From a virus, in IMG/VR virus record IMGVR_UViG_3300048028_000119, positions 1 to 29,860 of that record: DNA of 29,860 nucleotides. One strand, written 5' to 3'. Below are positions 1-6,939 of this stretch, one piece after another; the first letter of the stretch is position 1; every line of letters starts with the position of its first letter. The notes beneath the pieces were generated by a model. That model did not search any database. It had not been told where the DNA came from and saw only the letters and a program-made list of their open reading frames with translations. The position numbers and the translations under genes are program-made.

Positions 1-1
1 G

Positions 2-844
2 GACTTTGGCCTCAGCCGCTTGGTCCCGTTCCGTCAGATGGATACAGCTATGAAGCACGCCAGTATCGAGGCGGCATACGACGACTTCGTCAAGAAGGCT
101 AAGGCACCCGTAGGGTCTAAGAAGTATGAGCAACTTCTGAGTGAGTTGACGATTACGATGGGAAGAGAAGATGCCCTAAGAGCCATCTCTGATCTCAAGC
201 TTGGAAAGGCTATGGACAGTGCGTTAGTCAAGGAGGCACTACTGGCCGAGCTACTGCAACGCCAGCCGTTGACTTACTTGCAGGTGCCAGAGGGCTACCA
301 GACTGACCCGAACAAGAGACTGTTCTACAAGCTCAGTACGTTCATGCTCTTGGACCTGAACTACAACAGGCAAGAATTTATGAACGACTTGGGCGGACCA
401 GGCAAGACACTGCAGCAACGTATCGTTGCGCTTCGTAGGCTTGCGTATATGGCTACCCTGTTGACTATGTTTGGACTTCCTTCGGATCTGCTGGACGACT
501 GGATCGCAGGCAAGGATACCTATATCCCCGAGCACGTAATGAACAATATGCTTGGGATGTTTGGAATGTCTAAATACACGACTACTCGTGCACTCGAGAA
601 GGGCGCAGTCGAGAGCGCAATCCAGCGCTTCACTCCCCCTGCTATAAACATTATGATCAAGGGCGAGGAATCGCTAAGGTCCTGGGTCAAGGGTGACGTA
701 GAGTTATTTGAGATGAAGGCCTGGCGGAACTCTCCACTGTCCGACGTTTGGTACAACCGAGTCGGCGGAGGCAAGGAGCAACAGAAGAAGCTTCGCAAGG
801 AGCGACGCAAGGAAGGTGTAAAGCCTAGCATACGCAGGTCCTAA
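2..844 (+). CDS. C-terminal part of a large internal virion (ejection-type) protein, cut by the left edge
   Basis: The frame is open from the first full codon at base 2, so the gene starts outside the window; the TTG at 20 is just an internal codon. About 280 residues remain. They are mostly helical and charged, with one hydrophobic stretch in the middle (around LAYMATLLTMFGL) and a very basic Lys/Arg-rich C-terminus. That profile fits the C-terminal end of the giant internal or ejection proteins of short-tailed phages, which end the late operon. No catalytic motif is visible in this fragment. It is transcribed rightward like the internal virion genes at the right edge, so the two edges probably belong to one gene cluster in a circular or permuted genome. 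The role is inferred from position and composition. Confidence 0.6.
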   Translation, partial: DFGLSRLVPFRQMDTAMKHASIEAAYDDFVKKAKAPVGSKKYEQLLSELTITMGREDALRAISDLKLGKAMDSALVKEALLAELLQRQPLTYLQVPEGYQTDPNKRLFYKLSTFMLLDLNYNRQEFMNDLGGPGKTLQQRIVALRRLAYMATLLTMFGLPSDLLDDWIAGKDTYIPEHVMNNMLGMFGMSKYTTTRALEKGAVESAIQRFTPPAINIMIKGEESLRSWVKGDVELFEMKAWRNSPLSDVWYNRVGGGKEQQKKLRKERRKEGVKPSIRRS

Positions 845-850
845 AACAAG

Positions 851-883
851 TTTGGCCTCCCCCCAGATAAGGGAGAGGCCAAA
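851..883. terminator. Hairpin at the convergent junction, possible bidirectional terminator
   Basis: A 9-bp inverted repeat (TTTGGCCTC at 851-859 and GAGGCCAAA at 875-883) encloses a 15-base loop. It lies seven bases after the rightward stop codon and before the end of the leftward operon. On the minus strand it is followed by CTTGTTTT, a weak U-tract; on the plus strand there is none. It is well placed to stop both transcripts, but the U-tract evidence is modest. Confidence 0.5.
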
Positions 884-888
884 GGTCA

Positions 889-913
889 GGGGCTAAACTA
901 TGAAAAAAGCCCC
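889..913. other. Second hairpin in the convergent gap
   Basis: GGGGCT (889-894) pairs with AGCCCC (908-913) around an A-rich loop, immediately after the first hairpin. Neither strand has a U-tract directly after the stem. It may help separate the converging transcripts. The rest of 914-993 shows nothing recognisable. Confidence 0.35.
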
Positions 914-993
914 CTTCACATCACACACAATAACGCTACCCATTAATAGGGTGCCTAAAGTATACAGTATAAATGCAGTGCATTCAAGCATTA

Positions 994-1413
994 TCAGGTT
1001 TTACTGATGATATGCGTTTCATTTATAGGTATATCGTAGAAGTATTCACCATCTGCGATCATTCTGTTAGGAACTTCGATCAGCTTTTCGTCGGTCAGTT
1101 GCCATCCGCAGATCCTGATGGCGTGACTGTACTCCTTGTTCCAGATGTAGAACTGCACAGGCATAGTGAGCTTAGCGAACTTCTTCTTTCGTTGAGGTAA
1201 GTGCACGCTAGGCCAAGGAAACTCTGGCCCTGTCCATACGAGTTTGCACTCGCATTCAATGTAGCACAGGCCCTCTACGATTAGGTCGGCGCAATACTTG
1301 TTGGGATTGTCAACAGCCGTGTAACCCTTGCGGGATATGTATTGCTTGGTCGCTTCCCTGGCTGGGCTGTCAGTCAAGTCGAACATATCTAGGTCAAATT
1401 TTTTATGCTTCAT
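994..1413 (-). CDS. PD-(D/E)XK-type nuclease-like protein, 139 aa
   Basis: Asp43 in CADLI is followed twelve residues later by Glu55-Cys-Lys57 in YIECECK, the D...ExK signature of the PD-(D/E)XK restriction-endonuclease-like fold. A basic stretch (QRKKKF) follows. Phage proteins of this kind act as resolvases, repair nucleases or host-DNA nucleases; which one cannot be decided here. It is the last gene of the leftward operon, seven bases beyond the DnaA-like gene. The ATG at 1413 is preceded by an A/C-rich leader with repeated CTAAC followed by GCACCT and no Shine-Dalgarno site, as in many leftward genes. The fold call rests on one motif. Confidence 0.65.
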   Translation of the reverse strand: MKHKKFDLDMFDLTDSPAREATKQYISRKGYTAVDNPNKYCADLIVEGLCYIECECKLVWTGPEFPWPSVHLPQRKKKFAKLTMPVQFYIWNKEYSHAIRICGWQLTDEKLIEVPNRMIADGEYFYDIPINETHIISKT

Positions 1414-1420
1414 AGGTGCG

Positions 1421-1729
1421 TTAGTTAGTTGGGAGTTTAATGCCTGCGTGAAAGCAGGCCTTGTGCAGTGCTCGGCAGTAGACTGATTCGTCTCGATCCT
1501 CGGACCTCAGGCGAGAGTTCACTCGCTCGATGCCCTTGGTTACACTGGCTCGGTGCCTGTTGACCAGCCTAGATATTTCTTCGTGCGTGTATCCGTGCAG
1601 GTGCATTATGTATGACAGTGCGTCCCTGGCGTATGACGCCCGTCGTGTGCGTGCCTGGCCTCGGATTACGTTAGGTGTGCTACCAAATTCATTGGCGGCG
1701 ATTTCGATGAGTTGATTTTTTGTTTTCAT
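1421..1729 (-). CDS. DnaA domain IV-like DNA-binding protein, 102 aa
   Basis: Residues 27-72 align by eye with the C-terminal DNA-binding domain of DnaA: a basic helix with ARxxxxY, then a helix-turn-helix (YTHEEISRLVNRHRASVTKG) where NRHRASV stands in for the DnaA signature RDHTTV. The AAA+ domain of real DnaA is absent, so this is a stand-alone domain. It cannot load helicase by ATP-driven assembly; it might bind origin-like boxes or interfere with host DnaA. The ATG shares its A with the stop codon of the helicase gene (TAATG), so the two are probably translationally coupled and the protein made with the helicase. Domain call good, function inferred. Confidence 0.72.
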   Translation of the reverse strand: MKTKNQLIEIAANEFGSTPNVIRGQARTRRASYARDALSYIMHLHGYTHEEISRLVNRHRASVTKGIERVNSRLRSEDRDESVYCRALHKACFHAGIKLPTN

Positions 1730-3066
1730 TATTTGATGATTCCTACGCAGTGATATAGTTTGAAGATTCCACGAACGTCACGTTCGCCTTCTCGATTTTT
1801 AGCAACTGAGTATTGCAACTCAGTGTATGGTCCGACTGCGTCAACCTTCTTGGCTGACTCAACGTCCCCTCCTTGGGGCCACATAAGCACGACTGCGTCA
1901 GCGTCGTTCTCGATGTCGCCCGAATCCTTTAGGTCATACAAGGACAACCCGCTTTCACGCTTGGCCCCCTCTCGGTTGACCTGCGCTAGCAGAAGTATAC
2001 CTATGCCCAGCTCGACGGCGATCTGTTTGATCTTGTGCGAGATGGACGAGATGCCCTCGGTCTTGCCTACGTTCTTGCCGAACGGGACTAGCTGAAGGTA
2101 GTCAATGACTACCAGCTTTACCCCGTGCTTGCGCACAAGGATTCTGATTTGACTCTTAAGGTCATCGGCTCCCTGCACTGCGTGCACCGTATAGATGGGC
2201 AAGGTAGAGAGCAGTTCGTTGGCAGAGTTCACGGCCTTAATCTTTGCCTGGCTAGCTATGTTCTCCTCGATCTGGCGGAGGTTTACTCCGCTCAAGGTTT
2301 GAACCATACGCCTTGCGATTTGTTTCTGCGGCATCTCAAAGGAGAAGATACTTGTCGGGACGGCTTCGGTCTTTGCGGCACGCAGTGCAATGTTGATAGC
2401 AACTGCGGACTTACCGCAGGACGTAGGTGCCGCTATGATACAGACCTCTCCAGCCCCGATACCACCCATACCTAGCTTTTCATCTAGGTGCGGTATATGC
2501 GTGCGGACAACGTCCTTTACGAAGGTGCCCTCTTGCATCTGTTTGAACTCGTCCTTGAGTACCTCGACGGAGGCAGAGATACTCTCTATACCTGCGCCAG
2601 AGTTTACGTCTTCCCCTAGGTCGGACTCGACTGCGCCCTGGATCTCGGAAGAAGAAAGCTGTTCCGATGCGGCCTGCTCTGCGGCCAGCTTGTAAGAGCG
2701 GTGCAACCTCCTAAGGTTGCTCTTCTCTTTTACGATCCCTGCGTAGTGCTTGATCGATGTAGTTGTCTCGGCACCTTCGGTTAGCCCGAATACGCCTGCG
2801 ATCCCCCCGACTTCGTCGATGCTGTTGTTGACCTTGAGCTTCTCGACTAGGTGGATCTCATCGAGGGGCTGGCCCTCGTTGGCCAGGTCGGCTATACCTT
2901 GGTAGGCTAGCTGATGCTGAAGGGAATAGAAGTCGTCGGACTTCAGTAAATTGCTGATGCTGTCGTAGGCATCAGAGTTACCCTGCAATAAACAGCAGGA
3001 AATAACTGCGTGCTCCGCAGATAAGTTATGCGGTAGATTTGTGTCTGCTTCTAATATATTTTTCAT
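1729..3066 (-). CDS. dnaB: Replicative DNA helicase, DnaB family, 445 aa
   Basis: This is a hexameric 5'-3' helicase that unwinds the phage fork. An N-terminal DnaB domain covers about residues 12-125. The RecA-like C-terminal domain has a Walker A loop APTSCGKSA (213-221), the SIFSFEMP segment (239-246), Walker B VVIDYLQL (319-326, Asp322), the SGDIENDADAVVLM motif (382-395) and KNREG (423-427), which holds the usual arginine. Length is close to bacterial DnaB. No loader gene and no DNA polymerase are visible in the window, so the helicase probably recruits the host replisome. The start at 3066 follows a leader with three GCACT-type repeats. A minus-strand terminator-like hairpin separates it from the SSB-like gene, so it may have its own promoter. 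Confidence 0.95.
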   Translation of the reverse strand: MKNILEADTNLPHNLSAEHAVISCCLLQGNSDAYDSISNLLKSDDFYSLQHQLAYQGIADLANEGQPLDEIHLVEKLKVNNSIDEVGGIAGVFGLTEGAETTTSIKHYAGIVKEKSNLRRLHRSYKLAAEQAASEQLSSSEIQGAVESDLGEDVNSGAGIESISASVEVLKDEFKQMQEGTFVKDVVRTHIPHLDEKLGMGGIGAGEVCIIAAPTSCGKSAVAINIALRAAKTEAVPTSIFSFEMPQKQIARRMVQTLSGVNLRQIEENIASQAKIKAVNSANELLSTLPIYTVHAVQGADDLKSQIRILVRKHGVKLVVIDYLQLVPFGKNVGKTEGISSISHKIKQIAVELGIGILLLAQVNREGAKRESGLSLYDLKDSGDIENDADAVVLMWPQGGDVESAKKVDAVGPYTELQYSVAKNREGERDVRGIFKLYHCVGIIK

Positions 3067-3076
3067 AGTTTTTCAT

Positions 3077-3102
3077 AGTGCGTTAAGTGCGTTAAGTGCT
3101 TT
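3077..3102 (-). promoter_or_regulatory. Tandem leader repeat upstream of dnaB
   Basis: Read on the minus strand, AAGCACTTAACGCACTTAACGCACT contains three copies of the GCACTTAAC-type word with a 10-base period, ending just before an out-of-frame ATG and then the dnaB ATG. The same word occurs before the ERF gene (GCACTTAACGCA) and, in variant form, before several small leftward genes. It has no Shine-Dalgarno character and may be a translation-enhancer or protein-binding leader. Confidence 0.45.
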
Positions 3103-3111
3103 GAGTTATAT

Positions 3112-3146
3112 AAAAATGCCGACTGAAGATTCGGACTCCAGTCGGC
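3112..3146 (-). terminator. Intrinsic terminator for leftward transcription between the SSB-like gene and dnaB
   Basis: GCCGACTG (3118-3125) and CAGTCGGC (3139-3146) form an 8-bp stem with a 13-base loop. On the minus strand the stem is followed by ATTTTTATAT. Polarity and U-tract fit a factor-independent terminator 27 bases after the SSB-like stop codon. It would attenuate transcription from the recombination genes into dnaB. Confidence 0.72.
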
Positions 3147-3172
3147 ACGCTTGGGGCGTAGTCAAGGTTGGC

Positions 3173-3421
3173 TTAGAACGGGACGGGGTCGTCGTTCAAC
3201 GGGGCAACTCCTTCGGATACTACATCGGGCTTCGACTCCTTGGGGTCAAAGGCAACTGAAAGGAACGGCTTGCCAGCCTTGCTGGTTTTCTTCCAGCCCT
3301 TGAACCAGTATTCTTTGCCGTCGATCTCGGCTGATCCAGTGAGGTCAGGGTGCGTCTCCTTTTCCTTACGATCGTTAGGGAAGAGGGCACCGCTGTTATT
3401 GTTGTCGTATTGCTGTTGCAT
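3173..3421 (-). CDS. Small protein with an SSB-like acidic C-terminal tip, 82 aa
   Basis: The body (GALFPNDRKEKETHPDLTGS, then DGKEYWFKGWKK, then FLSVAF) reads as a small beta-rich OB-like domain of a kind common beside phage recombination genes. The last residues, NDDPVPF, closely mimic the bacterial SSB tail (DDDIPF), which recruits replication and repair partners. It is probably a single-stranded-DNA-binding or SSB-mimicking protein. Its ATG overlaps the ERF stop codon by one base (TAATG), which fits a paired annealing protein and SSB function. The OB fold is inferred; the tail is seen directly. Confidence 0.65.
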   Translation of the reverse strand: MQQQYDNNNSGALFPNDRKEKETHPDLTGSAEIDGKEYWFKGWKKTSKAGKPFLSVAFDPKESKPDVVSEGVAPLNDDPVPF

Positions 3422-3879
3422 TATATTAACCCATCCAGGGTCTGTGTTTTCTTTTGGTAGGAAGGTTCACCCTTCCCGTGAGTGTTTGTTGCATCGGCGT
3501 CCTTGGTGTCGTCGATAGCAAAAAGTCCGTTGAGCGCATACTTGCGTGCATAGGAGGAGGCCGAGCCAGTGATCTGCGCATCGTCCATACCCTTCTTGGT
3601 TTCAGCTTCACGAGCGAATCCGCTTACGTTGATTGAGTAATCATTTTCGCTGGACGCAAGTGTAGCTGTTGCCTTGACGTATACTCGACCGCCGACCTCG
3701 ACGATGTCGTCGCTGATGGCTAGAGTGCAACTCCATTTGGAGAGCAGTGGTTTCAGTGCAGTGAGGATGTCCTCGCAGGAGCGGTATTTATACCCTCCGA
3801 ATTTATTGGTCTGTCCCTTCGGCGCCTTTAGCTCCGACTGGATACCCTGTAGCTTGTGCTGTATGTTTGTATCTGTCAT
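3421..3879 (-). CDS. ERF-family single-strand annealing protein, 152 aa
   Basis: ERF proteins bind single-stranded DNA and anneal complementary strands in phage recombination and genome circularisation. The family blocks are clear: NKFGGYKYRSCEDILTALKP near the N-terminus and KGMDDAQITGSASSYARKYA with NGLFAIDDTKDAD in the second half. A longer frame begins at a GTG at 3906, but that GTG lies inside the recurring GCACTTAACGCA leader and overlaps the endonuclease gene, so the ATG at 3879 is preferred. It forms a functional set with the SSB-like gene (1-base overlap) and the Cas4/RecB-like exonuclease at 4784, the usual pairing of an annealing protein with an exonuclease. Confidence 0.9.
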   Translation of the reverse strand: MTDTNIQHKLQGIQSELKAPKGQTNKFGGYKYRSCEDILTALKPLLSKWSCTLAISDDIVEVGGRVYVKATATLASSENDYSINVSGFAREAETKKGMDDAQITGSASSYARKYALNGLFAIDDTKDADATNTHGKGEPSYQKKTQTLDGLI

Positions 3880-3896
3880 ATGTTTTATGGTTTGCG

Positions 3897-4343
3897 TTAA
3901 GTGCACTGCTTAAGAAGCGCAGTGCGGAAGGATTGTGTGCGGTCTTTAGAATTTTTGCAAGCCTTAATTTCTTCTGCGTTGCATTTTAATTCTCTTAAAG
4001 TTTTTATCTGCTCGGCCTTGGCTAGCCTGCCGAAGCGGTTGCACTTCTGGCGGAGTCCGACTGGGTGCAGTATATCGGTCCGAGCTTCCTCGAGATATGT
4101 AGCTAAGGCACGCAGTGCCTCGGGCAGTGCAAGGTCTGAATTGTTTTGGCCGAATCTCTTCCAAGAGTTTTCAATCTTACCAGCCCAGGCGTTGCTTTGC
4201 CTGTGCAATACACCTCGGACTAGGCCCGTGCTATGGCAGTGATCGACGACAGCGTCGTCAACCTTGCACTTGAAGATCGGGCACTCATTGGGGAGGTTGT
4301 CTATCCTCCACTCTTTCAGTTTACTACTCGGTAGGTATTTCAT
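3897..4343 (-). CDS. Recombination endonuclease VII-like His-Me nuclease, 148 aa
   Basis: Residues 21-51 carry the endonuclease VII signature: a Cys pair (Cys21, Cys26), then DHCHSTGLVRGVL (34-46) and Asn51. The family resolves Holliday junctions and branched DNA before packaging. Only the first zinc-binding Cys pair is evident; the second pair found in T4 gp49 is not seen, so metal binding may differ. The C-terminal half is basic and helical. The gene lies 17 bases upstream of the ERF start and overlaps the 64-aa gene before it by about 20 bases, so it belongs to the recombination operon. Confidence 0.85.
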   Translation of the reverse strand: MKYLPSSKLKEWRIDNLPNECPIFKCKVDDAVVDHCHSTGLVRGVLHRQSNAWAGKIENSWKRFGQNNSDLALPEALRALATYLEEARTDILHPVGLRQKCNRFGRLAKAEQIKTLRELKCNAEEIKACKNSKDRTQSFRTALLKQCT

Positions 4344-4518
4344 TTACGCTTAGGATTTGAACTGCGGCCTTGTGCTTGGTCCGAGTCCACCCCTTCTTGC
4401 AGGGTTTCTTCGGTGCGAAATATTTTAGTGCCTGCTCTTTTGTGTGAGCGTGCTTGATGCACTTGCCGACGTAGCTATCGGGCATCATTGAGTGCTTGTA
4501 TCTTATCTCAAATGGCAC
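4324..4518 (-). CDS. Hypothetical protein with GTG start, 64 aa
   Basis: This is a small basic protein with clustered Lys/Arg near the middle (APKKPCKKGWTRTKHK) and two Cys residues. No family was recognised. The only upstream start in frame is the GTG at 4518, three bases after the stop codon of the 86-aa gene, which suggests translational coupling. It overlaps the endonuclease VII gene by about 20 bases. Position suggests an accessory to recombination, but nothing in the sequence proves it. Confidence 0.6.
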   Translation of the reverse strand: MPFEIRYKHSMMPDSYVGKCIKHAHTKEQALKYFAPKKPCKKGWTRTKHKAAVQILSVNEIPTE

Positions 4519-4521
4519 GCC

Positions 4522-4782
4522 CTAGATGTCAGTGTATATCACGTGGAAGTGCCCGCAGTGCCCCTTGAGTCTTAAGATATTAAACTCTACCCACTCGAGG
4601 GCTTCGTCGGGTTGCATAGCGTCCCGTGTAACAAACACATCGATCAGTAACTCATAGCTATAGCAGAGAAAGCCGTCGTCGGTGACGCCCAGTATAGCGG
4701 AGTCACAACCGTCTAGCTGTATGGCTTCGTCGTCAATGTAGTAGCCCAGGTCGGACCACTTGTTAGGATTTAAATCTTTCAT
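4522..4782 (-). CDS. Hypothetical acidic protein, 86 aa
   Basis: It has an acidic N-terminal half (YYIDDEAIQLDGCDSAI), then alternating hydrophobic segments that look like an alpha/beta domain, ending in HCGHFHVIYTDI with a His/Cys cluster. No known family is recognised. The ATG follows the exonuclease stop codon by one base (TAATATG), so the two are likely co-translated. It may be a partner of the exonuclease. Confidence 0.7.
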   Translation of the reverse strand: MKDLNPNKWSDLGYYIDDEAIQLDGCDSAILGVTDDGFLCYSYELLIDVFVTRDAMQPDEALEWVEFNILRLKGHCGHFHVIYTDI

Positions 4783-4783
4783 A

Positions 4784-5545
4784 TTATTTTTTCATGCGCT
4801 TGTTCCAGTAGAGTTTCGCCATTAGCTTTGCGTTGGCGATGCCCTTCTTTACGTCGTCTGTCTTCCACTCGTGATGGAAGTGCTTCTTGGTGTCGCAGTC
4901 AATCACGACAGACCTACAGGCTGGAGTGTAAGGCAGGTCGTGCTGACGTTGAATCATAAAGGCCTCGATGGCTAACTGCTCGCAGTCCTTTTCGTATACC
5001 TTAGCCTTGCCCCGTGTGTTGGTTCGGCACTTGTAGTCCGCTAGAAAAATGTTTCCCTCTTGGTCGTATCCGACGAAGTCTACGCTACCTGCGATCTTTA
5101 GGAGTCGGTCAGCGATGATGCACTCGGTCGCTACTGGCTTGACCTGTTCCTCTTCGATCCAATCAAGGAAGGGCGTAGCCCATTCATTGTAAGGGCACTC
5201 GGCTAATTCGTGCCCGTGCAACTTGGCCTGCACTAGTTCTTCGATTCTATTGTGCACTGCAGTCCCGAAGTCTGACGATGGTATAGGCCGACCGTCAAGT
5301 GGGTGCCGCCGTGATCCGTATGTCATTCGCTCTACCTCTTGCCAAGGTAGGTGCGGGTTCTCCCGAGCGAGGTCGGTGATCATGCGGGGCTTATATATTC
5401 CGTCGAGGAACTCATCTTTGCAGATGCTTAGGACGGTGGTAACGCTGGGATAAATAGCACGGACTTTTCGAGCCTGTGCTACGGTGCTTATGTCTTCCCG
5501 AAGGAAGGCATCTAGTGTGTCATTGCAGTCATAGAAGTGAGCCAT
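4784..5545 (-). CDS. Cas4/RecB-family PD-(D/E)XK exonuclease, 253 aa
   Basis: The motif order of RecB-like nucleases is complete: FGTAVHNRIEEL with His98, AGSVDFVG with Asp156, FLADYK with Asp170 and Lys172, and EQLAIEAF with Gln190. This fold degrades or trims DNA ends, giving single strands for an annealing protein. With ERF, the SSB-like protein and endonuclease VII in the same operon, it is most likely the exonuclease of a two-component recombination system. The four-Cys iron-sulfur cluster of true Cas4 is not evident. The ATG at 5545 is the only good start; the 35-base gap upstream holds no obvious terminator. Confidence 0.87.
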   Translation of the reverse strand: MAHFYDCNDTLDAFLREDISTVAQARKVRAIYPSVTTVLSICKDEFLDGIYKPRMITDLARENPHLPWQEVERMTYGSRRHPLDGRPIPSSDFGTAVHNRIEELVQAKLHGHELAECPYNEWATPFLDWIEEEQVKPVATECIIADRLLKIAGSVDFVGYDQEGNIFLADYKCRTNTRGKAKVYEKDCEQLAIEAFMIQRQHDLPYTPACRSVVIDCDTKKHFHHEWKTDDVKKGIANAKLMAKLYWNKRMKK

Positions 5546-5580
5546 CCTAGTATTAAGAGGCTCACCCTATGCCCTGTCAA

Positions 5581-5949
5581 TCATATTTCTTCCTCGGACA
5601 TATCCATCAGGTAGTTGATGGCGTCACGGACTGAGTCTGTCCAGAGCGTCTCGACTAGTTCAGTCTTGTGCGAGTGCAGTTCGATCTCAAACTCGGTGGC
5701 ACCATCCAATAGACTTCCGATCGGGACGTGCACGACGTCGATCTGATTGTCTTCGATGAAGTTCAAGATATCCTCTGCGCTACGCTGTGGTAGCTCTTGC
5801 ATCGGGACGAAGTATCTGTCGCCGTCCTGTAGTTCTTCGATGGTGCAGTCATCGAACTTATTCAATAGGTTGAGACGTTGAACAACAACGTCCTGTCCTA
5901 GTTTCCTGGCTACCCCGCTGGGGTAAGTGCTGATCTGTATTTCATTCAT
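5581..5949 (-). CDS. Hypothetical acidic protein, 122 aa
   Basis: A longer frame starts at 6060 but overlaps the next gene by over 100 bases. The ATG at 5949 is preferred because ACCAATA followed by GCACT lies directly before it, the recurring leader of this operon. The protein starts MNEIQISTYPSG, contains a repeated acidic/hydrophobic pattern (FVPMQELPQRSAEDILNFI) and ends in an acidic tail (MDMSEEEI). No family is recognised. It resembles other small early accessory proteins of phages. Confidence 0.68.
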   Translation of the reverse strand: MNEIQISTYPSGVARKLGQDVVVQRLNLLNKFDDCTIEELQDGDRYFVPMQELPQRSAEDILNFIEDNQIDVVHVPIGSLLDGATEFEIELHSHKTELVETLWTDSVRDAINYLMDMSEEEI

Positions 5950-5953
5950 AGTG

Positions 5954-6142
5954 CTATTGGTTATTTCTTTCGTCCATGCTTTGGCAAACTTTCTCGTGCA
6001 TTGAATCTGCGATAGAGTTCCTGTGGTATCCAACGGACACGCATAGGTTGAAGAGGGCATCGACTAACTCAGTAGAGTCAAGTGCGTCGCTCTCTGTTTC
6101 GTAGGAAAATTTTTCTCCGTAGTGTTCGATTGTTATTTTCAT
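5954..6142 (-). CDS. Hypothetical protein, 62 aa
   Basis: It starts with a beta-hairpin-like segment (MKITIEHYGEKFSYET), followed by a helical acidic part (STELVDALFNLCVSVGY). No family is recognised. It sits tightly between two other small leftward genes, with 4 bases to each neighbour, which supports real coding. Its upstream sequence is one of two copies of a 30-base duplication (the other is at 6831-6860). Confidence 0.65.
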   Translation of the reverse strand: MKITIEHYGEKFSYETESDALDSTELVDALFNLCVSVGYHRNSIADSMHEKVCQSMDERNNQ

Positions 6143-6167
6143 AGGATTAAACGCAGGTGTTATTGTT
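6138..6167. repeat. 30-bp direct repeat, copy 1 (copy 2 at 6831-6860)
   Basis: The two segments match at 29 of 30 positions (beginning TTCATAGGATTAAACG). Copy 1 spans the end of the 83-aa gene (residues NNNTCV plus stop) and the start of the 62-aa gene. Copy 2 keeps the reading NNNTYV plus stop with no gene body around it, so it looks like a remnant of a duplicated gene junction. Confidence 0.7.
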
Positions 6168-6398
6168 CTTCATAAGCTCAGTCATCTGCTTGCCGTCAAT
6201 CCATACAGCCGCAGGCTCCTGCACGTCGCAGATTTCCTTCCAACGTTCGGGAGTGTATTGCTGGCAGTCAGTAATGGCTGTCTTATGTATGGCTTTAAGT
6301 TCAGCTAGCTCTCGCTCAAGTTTTCTAGCGTGCATTGCTAGTTCTGCTATGTTGTGTCGAACCTCATCTGTTCTTGGCGTGTCGCTTAGGTTTTTCAT
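6147..6398 (-). CDS. Hypothetical coiled-coil-like protein, 83 aa
   Basis: After a phage-typical opening (SDTPRTDEV) comes a helical, charged heptad-like stretch (HARKLERELAELKAIHKTAI). Similar short proteins are common in phage early regions without known function. The ATG overlaps the stop of a possible 21-aa reading frame (ATGA) and follows the AACTAACAGCACT leader. The C-terminus lies in the 30-bp duplicated segment. Confidence 0.72.
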   Translation of the reverse strand: MKNLSDTPRTDEVRHNIAELAMHARKLERELAELKAIHKTAITDCQQYTPERWKEICDVQEPAAVWIDGKQMTELMKNNNTCV

Positions 6399-6460
6399 AG
6401 TGCTGTTAGTTTGTATTTAATCCCGTCGAATTCAACGGGGTTGCCATCACAGTTCTTCAT
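6395..6460 (-). CDS. Possible 21-aa micro-ORF overlapping the next gene
   Basis: The frame MKNCDGNPVEFDGIKYKLTA plus Leu ends in a TGA that overlaps the next ATG by four bases. Its ATG is preceded by ACCAATAACC, the same ACCAATA leader found before several clear genes, which argues for translation. Against it, the middle is an inverted repeat (CCCGT at 6422-6426 and ACGGG at 6435-6439 around GAATTC), so the segment may be a structured leader instead. Treat as tentative. Confidence 0.35.
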   Translation of the reverse strand: MKNCDGNPVEFDGIKYKLTAL

Positions 6461-6478
6461 TGGTTATTGGTTTGTCGC

Positions 6479-6808
6479 TCATTTTGATTCCTCCCATTTT
6501 CCAATTATTTTCAAAAATGCCTCGGCTCGTTGTGCGGCGGTTGAATGATATATATCGAATTGTGTTCGACCTGATCCGCCCAGCGACCCATTAAGGCAAT
6601 CCGCATATTCGTGCTGTATGGGTGGATTGATCAGTAACACCTTCTCCGCCTCGTGCATGGCGTTGAGGTCGTTGCAGTAGTCGGGCAGGTGTTTTTTTAT
6701 ACCATTGCTGGGGCTGACATATGGGTGCGTATTATATGTCCCAGATGATCCGTTGAGCGTCCATCCGCACTCCTCGGCAATTGCTATTCGTTGTTCATTC
6801 TTATCCAT
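6479..6808 (-). CDS. Phage ABA-sandwich domain protein, 109 aa
   Basis: The pattern NEQRIAIAEECGW at the start, PDYCNDLNAMHEAEKVL in the middle and TAAQRAEAFLKIIGKWEE at the end is typical of a small phage family with an alpha-beta-alpha sandwich fold. Its function is unknown; it is frequent in early or accessory regions. The ATG at 6808 is preceded by a leader containing AACTAACAGCACC. A perfect TATAAT on the minus strand (6910-6915) about 100 bases upstream could give it its own promoter. Confidence 0.78.
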   Translation of the reverse strand: MDKNEQRIAIAEECGWTLNGSSGTYNTHPYVSPSNGIKKHLPDYCNDLNAMHEAEKVLLINPPIQHEYADCLNGSLGGSGRTQFDIYHSTAAQRAEAFLKIIGKWEESK

Positions 6809-6830
6809 TATTGTTCATGGTGCTGTTAGT

Positions 6831-6860
6831 TTCATAGGATTAAACGTAGGTGTTATTGTT
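6831..6860. repeat. 30-bp direct repeat, copy 2 (copy 1 at 6138-6167)
   Basis: It matches copy 1 except at one base. It lies in the 131-base gap between the 109-aa and 63-aa genes and includes the end of a 13-codon frame (minus strand, 6840-6881) that terminates like the 83-aa gene. The remainder of 6861-6939 is AT-rich, with a TATAAT at 6910-6915 on the minus strand inside the palindromic GTATTATAAAATAC. Confidence 0.7.
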
Positions 6861-6939
6861 ACGTGTTAAGTTTGATGGCATTAAGCGGTTATTGTGTTAA
6901 GTTTAATGTATTATAAAATACACAACTCCCGTCATTTTG

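Noticed and set aside
3880-3906. GTG start for the ERF gene at 3906
   Set aside because: The nine extra residues are encoded by the recurrent GCACTTAACGCA leader and overlap the endonuclease gene; the ATG at 3879 fits better.
5950-6060. N-terminal extension of the 122-aa gene to 6060
   Set aside because: It overlaps the 62-aa gene almost fully, and ACCAATA-GCACT marks the ATG at 5949.
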